Assembly: GCF_963678635.1 (NCBI RefSeq)
Contig: NC_087064.1
Location: forward strand, 84,191,847 to 84,255,846
DNA length: 64,000 nt
Direction of reading: 5' to 3'
Source: Symsagittifera roscoffensis
Taxonomy: Eukaryota > Xenacoelomorpha > Acoela > Convolutidae
Position numbers and translations under genes: made by a program. Below the pieces are notes generated by a model. The model worked only from the letters and a program-made list of their open reading frames with translations, did no database searches and was not told the origin of the DNA. Shown here piece after piece: positions 11,201-23,935 of this stretch. The stretch's first letter is position 1; each line of letters opens with the position of its first letter.

Positions 11201-14200
11201 CATTTTGTGCAATCCGGCAAGAAGTTCCTGAAAAAAGTATATTTATATATACAAACGATGTCAAGGTTAGAAAAATTACTAACAACAGAAAAAAATCAAA
11301 ACCCTAAAATCAAGTACAATTTAATTTGCAAACAGTAAAAAACAGCAAAAAAAATCCGACGAAACATGTGCAGAAACGTGATATTTCGCGTTAGTAAAAA
11401 GTAAATACGGTCACATTTGAGCCCAAGAACTTTTGCCGTCCCAAGCGTTTTTGTTACCTCCAGGTCAATTGTTCCGGAGACGCAAAGAAATAAGAAATCA
11501 ATATGAGCTGAAACTAAGACTACCATTTCTAATTTTGACCTTTTTGTGAACAAACTTATTTACTTGAAAAATGTCTAGTACCCGATAACAGTTCCCGTAA
11601 TTATGGCTGCGCTTCGCAAACACTAGCGAGAACACGACAAAAAGCAGCTTTATAAGGTGAAAAAGAAAAGGTAGAAATAAGCCTCGAATTAGTAAACCTT
11701 TGCTACGTATGGCCTTCGAAGCTGGGACCTCATAAATCGGATTCTCACGTCATGGCCTCGCAGCCACGAACGGTTAACAACCGATAAACACTAGACAAAC
11801 AAAGCAGCTATATATGCTAACAAATTGCCAATGCCATGCAGCGAAAGTGGCAACATATACAAATAGACACAATAAACAAGTAATAGTTTGGAATATAACA
11901 AACTGAAGGCATCCAGAATAATGTCGCATGTAACAAATTGTAAAGCATAACACCAAATTATGTGTAAATTATGCATTTAAAAAATTGCGAGATATATTGA
12001 GTTAGAAAATAACTGAAAGCAAAGTTTTGTGATTGTTATGTTGAGTTAGAAAATATCGAGTTAGAAAATATCTGAAATCGAAGTTTTATGATTGTTATGT
12101 TGCTTGAAACAAACAGCTTTTTTCGGTTCATTTTGAAATTACAAAGAAGCGAAGCTTCACTTCGCAAACACTATCGAGAACACGACAAAAAACAGCTCTA
12201 GAAAATTCAAAAAAAAAAATACAAATAAGCCTCGAATTAGCAAAAATTCGACTAGGTCTAGGATTTGATATGCGACCTACTGCAATCAAGAAATTTTGCT
12301 AACCAGGCACTAACCGCTAAATCATGAGCTTTTCTCACGCACTAACCACCGACAAACACTAGTCACGAATAAAGCAGCTACATATGATAATGAATTGCCA
12401 ATGCATTTCAGCAAAAGTGGCACCAAATACAAATAGACTCAATTTTTCGAGTATTAATTGTGAATATAACAAGCTGAAGGCATCCACACCAAATTTGCGT
12501 GAAGCAAATTGCAAAGCATAAAGCCACATGATGTATAAATTATGCATTTAAAAATATTGCGAGATATATTGAGTTAGAAAAATTCGGAGATAGAGTTTTC
12601 ATGATTTTTGTTGTTTTTCGGTTCATTTGATAAATTAAAAATGCTGTGTTGATTTATTGCTTTTCGAATGTCAAAGCACATGCTATGAAGAAGCTGTAAA
12701 GGTGCCCCAAAATTGGCACCAAGATTTGCGACTTAGGTTAGAAAAAAATAGTAGTAGTATAACACTAACGCTCACTAAAGTTGCTAGTGTAATTATAAAT
12801 TTGGATTGGGAAACTTAATTTTCGAGCGTGTGGCCATGAAAGATTTTCTCTAACAGAAGGACTTACGGTTGTAGGTGACTTTTAGCTCATCGTGAACTGT
12901 GAATTTCAAATCACCATCTCCATTCAAAACCGGTGTAGAAAATATCGTCATCCAGGGAACTCCGGGCCATACCAAAGCCGCTTTGACCAGTCTAGTTGCA
13001 GATAGGATTCCGAAACCGTGTTTGTTCGTGTGGTACAGCCCAGCTCCATTCAATGACCACGGTTCGCTCACTTCGGCTGTCATCATTGCAACATGTCGAC
13101 TAGTTAATGCTGTTATCCAGAACACGTCGCGCACAATCAAACAAGGACGCGCTTCGAGAACGAGACCTAGATGAGTTTTATTTGATTACCTCAAATCTGT
13201 TTCAAGATCAATGAACAGCCAAATTCTAAGAATATAAGCACGAAGACGTCACTTTCGAATCAAGGTGAAAAACAACTTAACTGAATTGAACAGATGAGCA
13301 ATCATTAGCAATTCGTTCGTTGCCAAAAAAGCACAATTTGAAATACTTTCTAGGAACAACCTCGGAAAGGAAGCTTACTGGAGGGTATCTTGACAAAAAC
13401 TTTATTATGTAATTAATGTTATCTGGTTGAAAGAGGCCTTTTTTATTGAGGGCGACTTTCATTAAGGGTGCCTCATAGTACTTGTCATAGACACAGAGGC
13501 AAAGCGGATCTTCGCACCATTTGCGATTCAAGATGAAAATAACAGTTCAAGCTAGCAGACAGGAAAAAAGCCACTAAGTCCGAAACAAATTTAAAAAAAC
13601 TCAAATACACTACAAAAAAATCAAAATGTTGTCTGAAATCATGATTTATTTGCGGAAAAATTTCCAGAAACACAATCGACGGTGTTTAATGAAATTTCAA
13701 AATTATTTATCGAGCGGCAACTGAGCCGACAAAATTTAAACAATTTCCCGTAGAACCGAAAATAAAATTATTGGCATGAAAATTATAGATCTATTTTAAG
13801 CATTTTAGCATTTTGTGCAATCCGAAATGAAGCAATCCAAAAAGTTATGCTTCCCCTGAAACGACCCTAAATTAGGTCACCAAGCCGATAGAAATAAGCA
13901 GAAGTCAATTAAGCTGAAAAAAGTTTTAAAGCAAAAAAAAAGCGAAGTATACGAAGTCATGGTTGGTAAAATTAAACATTGCAGGAGTAATTCAAAGCAC
14001 TTTGTTATGTAAAATCGCGTACAAACAGAGCAATTCTACGATGTGGCAACTAAGACGACAAAACATAAGCATACAAATCATAGGCCGACAATTGTTTTTG
14101 GAAAGGAATATTTTTCCAGTGTGAAAAAAAAACCTAGGTCAGATTCGAACCCACAACCTCTGCTTCCCAGGCGTATTTTTCACCTCCAGGTTAAGTGTCT

Positions 14201-17200
14201 CAGATGCATGAAAACTTAAATTCTTAATGAACCTAGATACTAATGATTATGTTAAACAAATTGTTAACCCGAAAAAATCTATAATCGCTGTTGAGATTTG
14301 AAGTGATTTATAATTAATCTGGATCAGTTCGTTTTTCGAAAGAAGCTTTTGAAACATAAAAGGTATCTAATTTGTTTGAGAGTGCTTTTTGTTAGAATTA
14401 TTCACGAATAAAAGCGTTTCTTTAAATTGAGAGCTTTTTCTAATCGGGACGGCTCTGTGGTCATGAAAAAACGTAAGCAATAATGGCAATACTGCAATCT
14501 ATTCCAATGTTTTTTTCCGTATAGTACTCACTGTATATGCCAGCAGCTAGGGGTGCAGACGCTGATGTTCCAGAAAACGAATCGGTGCACCCAGTTCCTA
14601 GACCCAACAACCAGTCAGTAGTAGTCTAAAACAAACAGCAGTAAAGAAAACATAACTAACAGGCAAATAGAGAAGTTGTAGGATTCAGGAAAAAGAATCA
14701 GCCATCGGACATTGAAAAAGTTTCCATAAAATCCAGAAACAAAAAAACTGCTTATTGTCATTGTTTAATTCAAACCGAAAGATAACTTACCAAAAAAAAT
14801 CGGACTTTTAACCAACCTAAAAACAACAACCTCAAAAATATAGTGTAATTAAAACTCAGATATCCGGAAAATACATCAGTAATCAAAATCCTAGAGTTGA
14901 ACAAATGATTCACGTGTTCTTGTTGAACAAGTTGTCAAATTGAAAACTGATTACTCTTGTTGTTCCGACCATTTGAAAAATGGGGGAGAACTTTGTATTC
15001 GGGCATGCAATCAGCTACCACAAACAACCAGCGCAATGGGTCGAGTGATATGTCACATAAAATCACTTTCAGTCGTGATTTGAAAAGATTTCCTCAGTGT
15101 CGAGAAAAACCGTTGTGAAATTTTTGATATTCGTTTCGAGCTAATAAGGTGAGCTTAATAATGCTTAATTTGTTAAGCCGTAGGAACTTAGTTCACTTGA
15201 TTAAAACTAGTTTTTGATGTATTTAGCGCCATTTTCGGGATCAAAAACTTCAATAATTCAAAAAATTTCTTCAAAATTTCGAATTTTTTTAAATTATTTC
15301 TTTCGTTGAGGTCTTATCACACAGCGCAGAAAAAACTACACTAATTTAAAAAAACTTTAGTTGTATTTTTCACACAGAGGTGAAGCTGTGCTCCGCAAAC
15401 ACTAGCAAGAACCGGACAAAAAGCAACTATATAAAGTTGAAGAGGAAAAATTAGAAATTAGCCTCGAATTAGTAAAAATTCGGCTTTGTCTCGGATTCGA
15501 ACCTGCGACATACTGCAACCTAGAAATTATGAGTCTCACGTACTACCTACTCAGCCACGGACACTTAATTAATGACAAACACTAGCCAGAAATAAAGCAG
15601 AGAACAGATGCTATGCAATTTCCAATCCTACAGTTAAATTTCTATATAAGTGAACACTTTGAATTAACACTTTCATTTGCGAGTTAGGTTAGAAAAAAGG
15701 CACATATTGACTATAGTGGGAACATTCTGTGCTACTTGGATAGTAACTGGCTATGCTTGTATATATTGTAGCGATGACACACGTACCACTCCAGGACTGA
15801 AAGGAACGGTATACGAGTCTCCTCCACTGTATGCCAGACCCAGCAGACCAGAGCAACTCTCGCAGTAACCAGGAACTTGATCATGACTGTCAATGGCACC
15901 TGGGCAATATTCAAATGAATTTTCTTTTTCATCTAAACAGCTTCATCTTTGTATCCCTTTTTCAATCGCCCTATTTTTGCATTTGAAATTGGAGAAATAA
16001 ATCACATTTTACCTTAAAATTCATTCACATCTTAATACCTTTGATTTGACTGTAATCTTCATTTAGAAGAGCTTCAGCGTACAACTGAAAAAAAAATCTT
16101 CCATGGACAAACCAATGGTTAGAGTGTACACAGAGGAGGCGTATCCGTCGAATGCACAGGAGTCTTCGTAGGAAGCACCGTTGCCACTTGCTACCACAAT
16201 CAAAGCACCTCTTCCATTGCGTCCCACATTGGCCGCATAAATCATGGCCTCCTAGAAAGGAAATGAGTACGTTGAAACATGCGGCAGATTAACAACTCAA
16301 GCCAGATTTCCTCACTTTGGAGTGGAAGAAATAGAGTAAGTTGGTTTAATCAACTAAAAAATCACCTCGCACCCAGTAGCCGGACGAGAAGAGAATAGGA
16401 GAGTAGAAAGAAGAATTAGCCCTCGAGTATGCATTGATTCATTCAATCAATCACCCATTACCAACTGACACCGAACAGGTCAAGAGATCTAATCAAGAGA
16501 CAGAAGAGTAACAGAAGTCAAAGGTGCAACAGAGTTATCTAAGATCATTGAAACAGAGTATTCAAGTCAGAACCGCACTCTGGAACCTAAACCCTTGATA
16601 ACCTAAAACTATTCATCCACGAAGAGAAGCACTACCATACGAGCTGTTCAGCTCTTTACGAATAACCCTTTCCCCTACTTAACATGAAGACATTTAGAGA
16701 AACCTAATTCTTAGGATTCGCATTTCAGTTCAGGTTTCAAGTGAGTTAATTGTCACCCTTAATGTTCATCCCATCAGGGCCATTACAATTATGTTAATCT
16801 ATTCTTACCTTGGTGAGTTTATGAGGGCCGTCAATAACTGTTCCATTGTCTTTTGGACCCCAGGAACAGCTGTAGATATCGTTGCTATGAAACCCAACAT
16901 GGTAAGCACGGGATTCTAATGCATCAGTGATTACTCCATCAAGCACGCGGATACCTAAGATAGACAAAAAACTTCTTACACTCAATATTTTCACCATCCC
17001 CCCCAATTCCCAATCTTATAAAGCCAAAAAGAATAACTCGCACAGATGTTTATTTTTCTACGCTTTGCATTCAAAAATTGTGTTTGCCAGCGCCTCACAA
17101 GATTCATAAAGCATGCAGATGACTTGCCTCCAATTTTGGAGCGGGGAGCAACGCCGACGCCACACACATTGTTTGCAACAGCTCCAATCAACCCTGCACA

Positions 17201-20200
17201 CCTGTAAACAACAAAAAAATTAAATCATACGACTAGGTTTAAGAAATCTGCATATGAAGACAGTGCCATCCCCCATATTCTGATGTTCAGTAGTTCGACC
17301 TTACATCAGCCATCATTATAAACTGAGCAGTCATTGATTAGTGCGATCTTTGGACACCTTAGATACCTACCGATAAGATAGCAAAAAATGATCGACCAAA
17401 ATGAGGTACTCGGGAAAACTTTCTAAATGGATACTTCTAGGTGACACGTTTTTCCGATCACACAAAATTCTGTATGGAAAAGCAAAGCTAGCAGGAATTT
17501 CGTGCGAGTGCAATCAAAGAGCCGATTTATCCCGCAGAGTAGCCAAATTCATAAGCCATGTCGGGAACTGACCGTGTCCCGTGATGATTGCCATTCTCAA
17601 TGTCCAGTCTAGGTGTTGGATCCCCATCTTCTCCGTTGAGATCATAGCTGCATTTCCAACACTATACAAAACAATCCATTTATTCTACTGGCTGTTAAAA
17701 CATATTCTAGGCTCAAAATTCATGACAGATTTTTCATATAACTTAGGCAATGTCCCCTAGTACCAAGTGTTTGACCTTTTTGCGATAGCGGGAAACTTAC
17801 TTTTTATAAGCTCAATACGGATATCCGAGAAAAGGCAGCACATTCAAAATAAATAACTGAGATCCAAAGTGAGCAAAAAAAATAAAATTGGGACACAATT
17901 GATTGACATAAAATCCATAACCCCGATATTAAATTGGTATCTGAGGAAAACCTTATTGAGATGCTTAATTTAACAACTCCAAACTAATGACATTCTAGGC
18001 TATTTAAATCAGTCTAGAAAATGTGCATCAACCTAACTTGTATGTGAAGCGGATTTTTACGCATGACAAGAGAGAAATTAAAATAAGTTTTGGTCTGAAC
18101 ATTTAATGACAAGGAGATGTATGTCACCTAAATCTCAAATTATGATGGCGCTCTCGTCTTATCAGTTCTTTGCCAGGAGTATCATATTTAATTCTTCCAG
18201 TATAAAAACATAAAATTTTTGCTAAAAAATCATAAATGAAGTGGCTCACAAAGTTGTCTTGGATGTCTGGGTTCTGCCACTCCACTCCGTCGTCAATGAT
18301 GGCGACGTGAGTGTTGTCTCCCAGAATGCCTGCTTCCCACACCTCCCAGCACTCCACATCATTGCCAGGCACTAATCTATTGACCTACAACACAAGTGCT
18401 TTCTTTTATAAACGTTTCTGCAGTTTTTAAAGGGATACAATCAAATATAAAAACGGTGTCGCATTACTATTGGCAACTGAAAAATTCTTCAAACTGAAAA
18501 CTTTATCACTCAAAGTCAAAAACAATTAAGATTATTTGTATTCTCAGCAATTGGAATCGAAGAAAACATTGACACAAATCCATCCATTATTAGCGGAAAA
18601 CACAATAATGGATTTCATGCTCACTTGTCAATACTCCCATTTTGAAAAGATAGGCAAGAGATCAGCTAACTGCTTCATGTCTACCTTATTTGTTGAATAT
18701 AATTAAAAGAAACTTAAAAAATAAATAAAAGACTTTTTATCCACTTGTTTAAGGGTGTTTAAGCAAAAATATGATTGATACATTCTCTATTTATATATTC
18801 TGTATGAGATTTTCAATTCAACTTCCAGTAAAAAAAAAACCTATTTATTCTGGGTTGCAAACAAGAAATATCACCAAAAGATGCCTAAAAAAATGCATCA
18901 CGTTAATACCCACTGAGAATTCAGAAAATTAAGTCCATTTTTGGAGCTAGAAGTCAAGCACGTTTCTTGTGACAGTTACATTTTAAGGTTAATTAGAGGG
19001 CTTTGCCTTACTTTTAACCGAAAAAACTCCAACCGCGAAAAATCAAATTAGAGAATGAACACATTTTAAGACTCTTCCTTTAAAAAATCATCAGGACCTA
19101 TATTAGACTTCACTACGATCATATCTACTCTTCATAAGACTTTTTCAAGGCATCTGTGACAATAAAAAGTGAATAAGAATTGTAAATAAACAATTCAACT
19201 TACGTTGTCTGAAAGGCAGAAGTAATCAGAAGTTTTTTCCCGACACAGGATAAATTAATTCAGTTATTCATTGCAGCTCGAATCGCGACTGAGAAGGAAT
19301 AAATCTCCTTATTCGTTTGACTCCATATGACGTTTACTTGTGCTACCACGATTTGCATTAAAAAAACCTGAACCCAAAACTCCTCCACATTTTAGGTAAT
19401 TGGAAACAAATGAGCTGTAGGTAAGTTCCGATCAGATACATATATGCAAGAAACATATTTGTCTCTGAATGTTAAGGAGAGGAGAGGCACATATTAAGCT
19501 TAAAGAACTAATTAACAATGGTTTTGACAACTTATCAAAATTTTATGGGACATTCACTGAGCAGGACATTGTAAGTAAATAATAATAATAGTATCACAGT
19601 GGCGAGACTGCAGATTCGCAAACATGAGCGAGAAATCGCCAGAGATTGGGATGCACAAGCTTTAAAATGCACAAAAACTCAAATTTACAAATTATAATTT
19701 AAAATTTAATTAACTAAAGGCCGCTACACAAATTTTTTATATAAAAACTGAGATTATATTAAATCAAACTGCGTATTAATGAAGCATTCCAAAATATAGC
19801 GAATTGCAAAATTTTTAAAATTTTAATTATACAGTTGTATGAAACAAATAGCTTTTCCGGTCCAACAGGAATTAAACAAGCACGAACTGTGTTTACTTAT
19901 TACCAATCATATGTCAAAGCGCATGTGACTATACTGCTAAAGCAACTAACGTTCAAAATTGCCACCAAAAGTAGCACTTTTATTTGCGACTTAGGTTTAA
20001 AAAAAAGGTGCATCGTACTATGACACTACGCTACGCCCGTGTAATCAAAATACAAATCATAATAATCCCAATAAAAGGGTCTAAGCACTTTCACTCTGAA
20101 AAGACCATAACCTGCTGCCGCTTATGAGTTTTCTTCAAGGAACAAATGAGTTTTCAGTTTCTTCTGGAAGTTGATGAGCGTTGTGGTCTCTTTCAGAGCG

Positions 20201-21958
20201 AGAATAGGAGCATTCCATAACTTAGGACCGGCAATTACCGGAAAAATCTCGCGTTCCGAAAGCAGTAAGGCACTTCAAAACAATGAATTCACAACAGCTC
20301 ATATCTAGACTCGCTGGGTTCAAACGAAGTCGTTACGTGAAAAAAAGTGTTATTTGATAAAATCAGGCACGCTCAGAGAACGAAAAACTTTATACATTAA
20401 GTAAAGATTTTGAACTTGATCCGGCTGTCAATAAGTTAAGGACTTGTACTTTTCACGTTGAACACAGAGGCGAAACAGAGCTTCACCCCACTTGCGATAC
20501 AAAAATGAATGACTTATGATTACCAGCAAATGAAAATACAAGTCAAAAAATGTTAAAATACCAGTCAAAAACTGTAAAAAAAAATATTAAAACCGCAAAA
20601 AGGACAACAATTCCTGGGAAACAACCTGAACCATAATAAAATTTACCAGGAGCTTTCAAAAAGCTCAAGAAACCGAACCTTTCTTGTGGACCTAAGCCGG
20701 CAAAAATGAGCAGAGACGAAAGTCTAAAACATTCGAAAATTTTCAGTTTCCGCAAAAAAAACAGGTCCCGACAGGAATCTAATTTCTGGGATTTTTCGTC
20801 TCAAGCATGGGTGTCATCACTGCACTAAATGCACAGAACACTCCTTGAGTTTCAAAGGAAAACAATTTCCAAAACTTTTTAATGAACAGCATGAAAAAAA
20901 ATCAGAGCAAAAAAAATAGGCGAAACGTCTTGGAACTCAATTAGTTGCCCAAAATCGGAATACGCTGGAAAGTTTCAAATTTGCGGGAAAATTACCCAAA
21001 TTTAAGTAGATTTTGTACTGCGGCAACTTAGCCGACAAAAAATGCAGACAAACAGTAGTGCGTCAAAGATTCTTTGACAGGCTGGCAATTTTCCGCTCAC
21101 AAAAAAAAACGGGTCCTGGCCGATTCTAAACATTGACCTTTGTCTTTACATGCAGATGTGTTGGCTCTTCGCCACATGCGCAAACTAACGTCTAACTTTT
21201 AATTTCATTATGAACCAAAGGTAAAATGATTGAAGCATACTAAGCGCAAGCATACATATAGACTGAGATGTTAATAATTCAGAACCTTTTTGGTCTCAAT
21301 TTTACTGATAAAATGTAGCCTGAAAAGCAAAAAAAAATCAGAACCTTGTTTTGTCTCAACACCGAAGAACAATTTTTTCAGACTTTTCAACGCAGTCCTG
21401 AAGAAGGCGGGTCTATAACACTTGATTTTGCGTAGGGAAGACACCGGAGTGAATGATTCCTACCCACTTGATGGTGGGGACAAAAGTAAGATAGCTTCGA
21501 AGGCCCAATAATTCAGCTTAACTTACTAAGTGCCACTGGTTTCCAAACTCGGGGTCCGTGATATTGTCCAACCTGAGTCGATTCTGATCTTCAAACTTGA
21601 TAAGGTCTTCCGCAGTCGGAGTTCGCTTTTCCCGCTCCAGAACCGAATCATGGTTATTATAAAATTGAAGGTCCAAATCCTCAATTAATGACCTCAACAA
21701 ATCCATACTCCAATCACAGTCCGAAATTGTAAGTTGATAATTCAGACTGCTGTCAAGCATTCCTAATCGGTCTACGTTATAGGCACAGTTCTTCGGAATG
21801 AAGTTGTCGAAATTCAGGACTAGAAAGAGCGAGGACGATTCGAAAACGAGGACTCGTGAGTCATTCTTTGGTTCTGGGAACTTTGTTGACGAATCAGTAA
21901 CACAATGAGTTAGTGGCAGTGATGACAGTACAAGTATCAAAGTGTATATTACAAACAT
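8268..21958 (-). CDS. PCSK7: Proprotein convertase 7 (PC7, kexin/subtilisin family)
   Basis: Thirteen minus-strand exons: 21527-21958, 18250-18384, 17573-17661, 17128-17201, 16809-16954, 16113-16251, 15787-15899, 14532-14625, 12867-13166, 9750-9864, 9170-9463, 8773-8899 and 8268-8570. All phases join exactly to give 786 codons plus stop; human PC7 is of nearly the same length. Product: a type I membrane serine endoprotease of the secretory pathway that cleaves precursors after basic residues. Visible parts: signal peptide (1-19), prodomain ending at REKR (109-112), catalytic Asp175 (IIDDGVEW), His216 (NGNHHGTRC), oxyanion Asn316 (VVASGNG) and Ser397 (GTSASAP). A P domain follows ([13 protein letters not shown], then [12 protein letters not shown]), then a transmembrane segment (~688-705) and a Cys-rich, acidic cytosolic tail. 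Blocks such as [12 protein letters not shown] and NGNHHGTRC are PC7-like rather than furin-like. The intron 16955-17127 has a GC donor. The ATG at 21956-21958 starts a clear signal peptide. The mRNA was not seen; exon boundaries are inferred from splice sites and homology. Confidence 0.93.
10405..10830. repeat. Inverted repeat (foldback) in PCSK7 intron
   Basis: The left arm (~10405-10480), with caaatggcataattcccaaa, is the reverse complement of the right arm (~10755-10825), with tttgggaattatgccatttg. The arms are ~75 bp and imperfect, separated by ~280 bp. Each arm itself repeats the core 'caaatggcata' two or three times. It overlaps the family C head that starts near 10254. Confidence 0.7.
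11190..11580 (-). repeat. SINE family C copy
   Basis: Contains cattttgtgcaatccggcaa at the left. At 11400-11480 a diverged tRNA-like block lies on the minus strand, with an A-box-like ggaggtaac and a B-box-like region around 11410-11430. Confidence 0.5.
11590..12130 (-). repeat. SINE family B copy
   Basis: Ordered blocks of family B: cttcgcaaacactagcgaga, aataagcctcgaattagtaa, a tRNA-like block on the minus strand near 11700-11780, caaattgccaatgccatgca, ttgcgagatatattgagtta and a final gtttttcggttcat-type block. Confidence 0.65.
12140..12790 (-). repeat. SINE family B copy
   Basis: Second family B copy directly after the first, in the same orientation. It shows cttcgcaaacactatcgaga, a tRNA-like block at about 12245-12345, gaattgccaatgcatttcag, attgcgagatatattgagtt and tttgcgacttaggttagaaa. 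Confidence 0.65.
13490..14320 (-). repeat. SINE family C copy with tRNA-like head
   Basis: Starts with gaggcaaagcggatcttcgc and continues through cattttgtgcaatccgaaat. At about 14140-14215 it carries a minus-strand tRNA-like block: B box from gattcgaaccc, with an A-box region near cacctccaggttaag. It lies in the PCSK7 intron 13167-14531. Confidence 0.6.
15370..15715 (-). repeat. SINE family B copy with tRNA-like head
   Basis: Contains a good minus-strand tRNA-like block at about 15483-15565: B box GGTTCGAATCC (plus-strand ggattcgaacc), and A box from the reverse complement of actcagccacgg. Flanked by cttcgcaaacactagcaaga-type and ttgcgagttaggttagaaa-type family B ends. It lies in the PCSK7 intron 14626-15786. 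Confidence 0.65.
19600..20060 (-). repeat. SINE family B fragment
   Basis: Contains aaacaaatagcttttccggt, cattagtaattt-type A/T blocks, aattgccaccaaaagtagca, ttgcgacttaggtttaaaaa and tcgtactatgacactacgct, in the order seen in other family B copies. Confidence 0.6.
20122..20290 (-). pseudogene. LINE (non-LTR retrotransposon) reverse transcriptase C-terminal fragment
   Basis: The minus-strand frame ends at the stop 20122-20124 and reads [19 protein letters not shown], followed by [13 protein letters not shown]. This is the characteristic C-terminal tail of CR1/Jockey-like RT proteins (GPKLWN ... FK.LKTHLF). An in-frame stop lies a few codons upstream, so it is a dead 5'-truncated copy inside the PCSK7 intron. 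Confidence 0.75.
20460..21260 (-). repeat. SINE family C copy
   Basis: Begins with cacagaggcgaaacagagct and continues with ggcaacttagccgac. It contains a diverged tRNA-like block near 21115-21185 (ggtcctggccgattct). Confidence 0.5.
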
Positions 21959-23720
21959 TCAGGAGCATTTTACGCACACCATGTAGATATTCGCTAACTG
22001 GATAACAGTAGTCACAAATTGCTATTCCATTCCACTTCTGAAATTGAACAAAAGATTAACAATTGTTTAAACGATTCAGTTCGTTCGTTAACACCAGTGG
22101 GAGAGCCAACTGTTTCGCTATCAGTACAATTAATGAAAAATTATTATCAAAAACGAAACTTGCATAAAAATAAATGTCTGATTCATTCGCAAAAGGAAAC
22201 AAATTGAACCGAAGCGTTTAATTAAAAAGCATCACTTGACATTTCAAACTCCTGTTATTTAAATAGCAATAAGAACTGACAACTCAACTGGCTCAGTTTG
22301 TGTATAGTACACAGAAAGTAAAAATATTTTGACTTGTTCTCCGTTACTGATTCGGTACGCAAATAGTTCGATCACATCTACTTTTGAAAGCAGGATAGCA
22401 GTCATAAGAAAAGGACAACTTTTTATAAACTTGACGCTAAGTAATTGATGATGAAATAACGGTTTAGAAACATACACAAAAGAGTTTCAAAAAGTCCTTT
22501 TTTGGACTAAGTATTCGAATCTTAGATGATTCAAATGCAAAACTCCAGCTACTCCGTAGCCAGCATTTGACCCAACATTTCTAGTGCACGATGTAGCCAA
22601 CAGACAGACAGACAGCTGGCAAAGTTTCCATGATCGCAAGGAAACAGAAAAAATACAAATATTCACTTGTGTTTTAAAAAACCTTATTTTCGAATTCAAA
22701 AAATATATATAAGCCTTAAAAGATGTTCAAAATTAAAGAACAATTTATTAATGACTCTCTCATTATAAAAATCAGAATCAATAGGTAATTATAATTATTC
22801 CGCTGAAAATCTGAAAATTAAATTTCACGTTCGAAACAAAGTCTCTTGGTTCGGAATGCCAGCTTAGTCTCAAAAAACGAAACTTGATTACTCGCTTGCT
22901 TAAAATGACATTGCAGAAAGCCTAACACAAATGTACACAGAATGACTACCGAGCAACAGGGAAATCTGGTACTAGTACTTTAATATATCTTTATTTTTTT
23001 TAATATTCTATTCAAGGCTAAATCACCTTCGAAAAGCGCTTCTCTCTAACCATACACAGTGAAAAAAACGGACGTAACCTTTTAAACTGGAACTTGGCTT
23101 ACCAAACATGATTCACCAGACAGACACTCAAACCCTTCCGGTTGTTCTCTGGCAACTGTTAGTCGTCAGGATAGACAAATAGGTACAAGGGGGTGGCTCT
23201 CTCATAATGGCAACAAATCACCAGAAAAAAAACTGACTTGTCGTAAAAAAAAAACATTCAAATTTCGAAATTCCAAGAAAAAAATATGAACCCCTAAAGC
23301 TGTTCAAATTTCAAGAACAATTTATGATTGACTCTTTTTTCCTCTCACAGTGTGCATGCACTTAATAAGATCGAAATTTTGAAAAGGAATAAAATAAATC
23401 ATCCGTCTCAAATTAATGATAACAAAATTCAAACCTAATAAAAAAAACTATGCATGAACTGGATTACTTTTGATCCATTCATCAATCGTTTTAATTGCTC
23501 TTCAACCACCGAAGCCTCTAAACTATTCAAATTGCTTTAAAAAAATCTCCCTTAAAAGCGTCATTTCAAGAAGATTTGATGCGGCATCACAAGCACTGTG
23601 AAATATTTTCTTTTTTATTCCAATGCTTTTTACAACATTTCAAACAGTCTTAATAAGTGAACTAAGAAAATGCTGGTTCGATGGAAGCTTCTTGAAATTG
23701 ATTTATTTTATCTTATCTAA
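21959..23720. other. Upstream of PCSK7; family A fragments only
   Basis: The PCSK7 promoter should lie at the left edge, but I recognise no defined promoter motif. Fragments of family A occur at ~22630-22880 (attccgctgaaaatctga) and ~23230-23420. The rest is AT-rich without exon-like frames. Confidence 0.45.
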
Positions 23721-23724
23721 CAAA

Positions 23725-23935
23725 ACGATTCCAATGCGTAGTGGTTGATGGGAACCTTTATCAACCAGCGGCCGTCAAGAGCGGAGTGCCCCGAAGGAGT
23801 GTACTTGGAGATCTGCTTTTCCTTCTCTACGCGAATGATTATCCTGAATCCACCGGAAAACTCCAATTTTTTTCAAGTTTGCCGATGATACTAAATTGTT
23901 TTCACGTTCTTCTGTCACTGAACAACAAATGCGTA
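23725..23935 (+). pseudogene. LINE reverse transcriptase fragment
   Basis: Translates as RFQCVVVDGNLYQ, then VKSGVPRRSVLGDLLFLLY. After a one-base shift it continues as FADDTKLFSRSS. These are the conserved SGVPQGSVLGPLLF and FADDTK blocks of non-LTR RT; the catalytic YxDD-type box appears as FADD. The frame is broken between them and the fragment ends where a family C repeat starts. Confidence 0.8.

Larger units (their letters stand above)
9865..12866. other. PCSK7 intron with repeats
   Basis: 3.0 kb intron between the end of the catalytic region and the P domain. It holds the inverted repeat at 10405-10830, a family C copy near 11190-11580 and two family B copies (11590-12130 and 12140-12790). 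No exon-like frame was found in the remainder. Confidence 0.6.
18385..21526. other. First PCSK7 intron with repeats
   Basis: 3.1 kb intron between the signal/prodomain exon and the catalytic exons. It carries a family A tail (~19010-19145), a family B fragment (~19600-20060), a LINE 3' fragment (20122-20290) and a family C region (~20460-21260). From 18400 to 19000 I recognise nothing. Confidence 0.6.

Noticed and set aside
16063-16112. Read-through of a PCSK7 exon into [15 protein letters not shown]
   Set aside because: Open by chance past a GTTTGT donor. Splicing at 16113 to 15899 restores the conserved TIG-AID junction, while the read-through has no homology.
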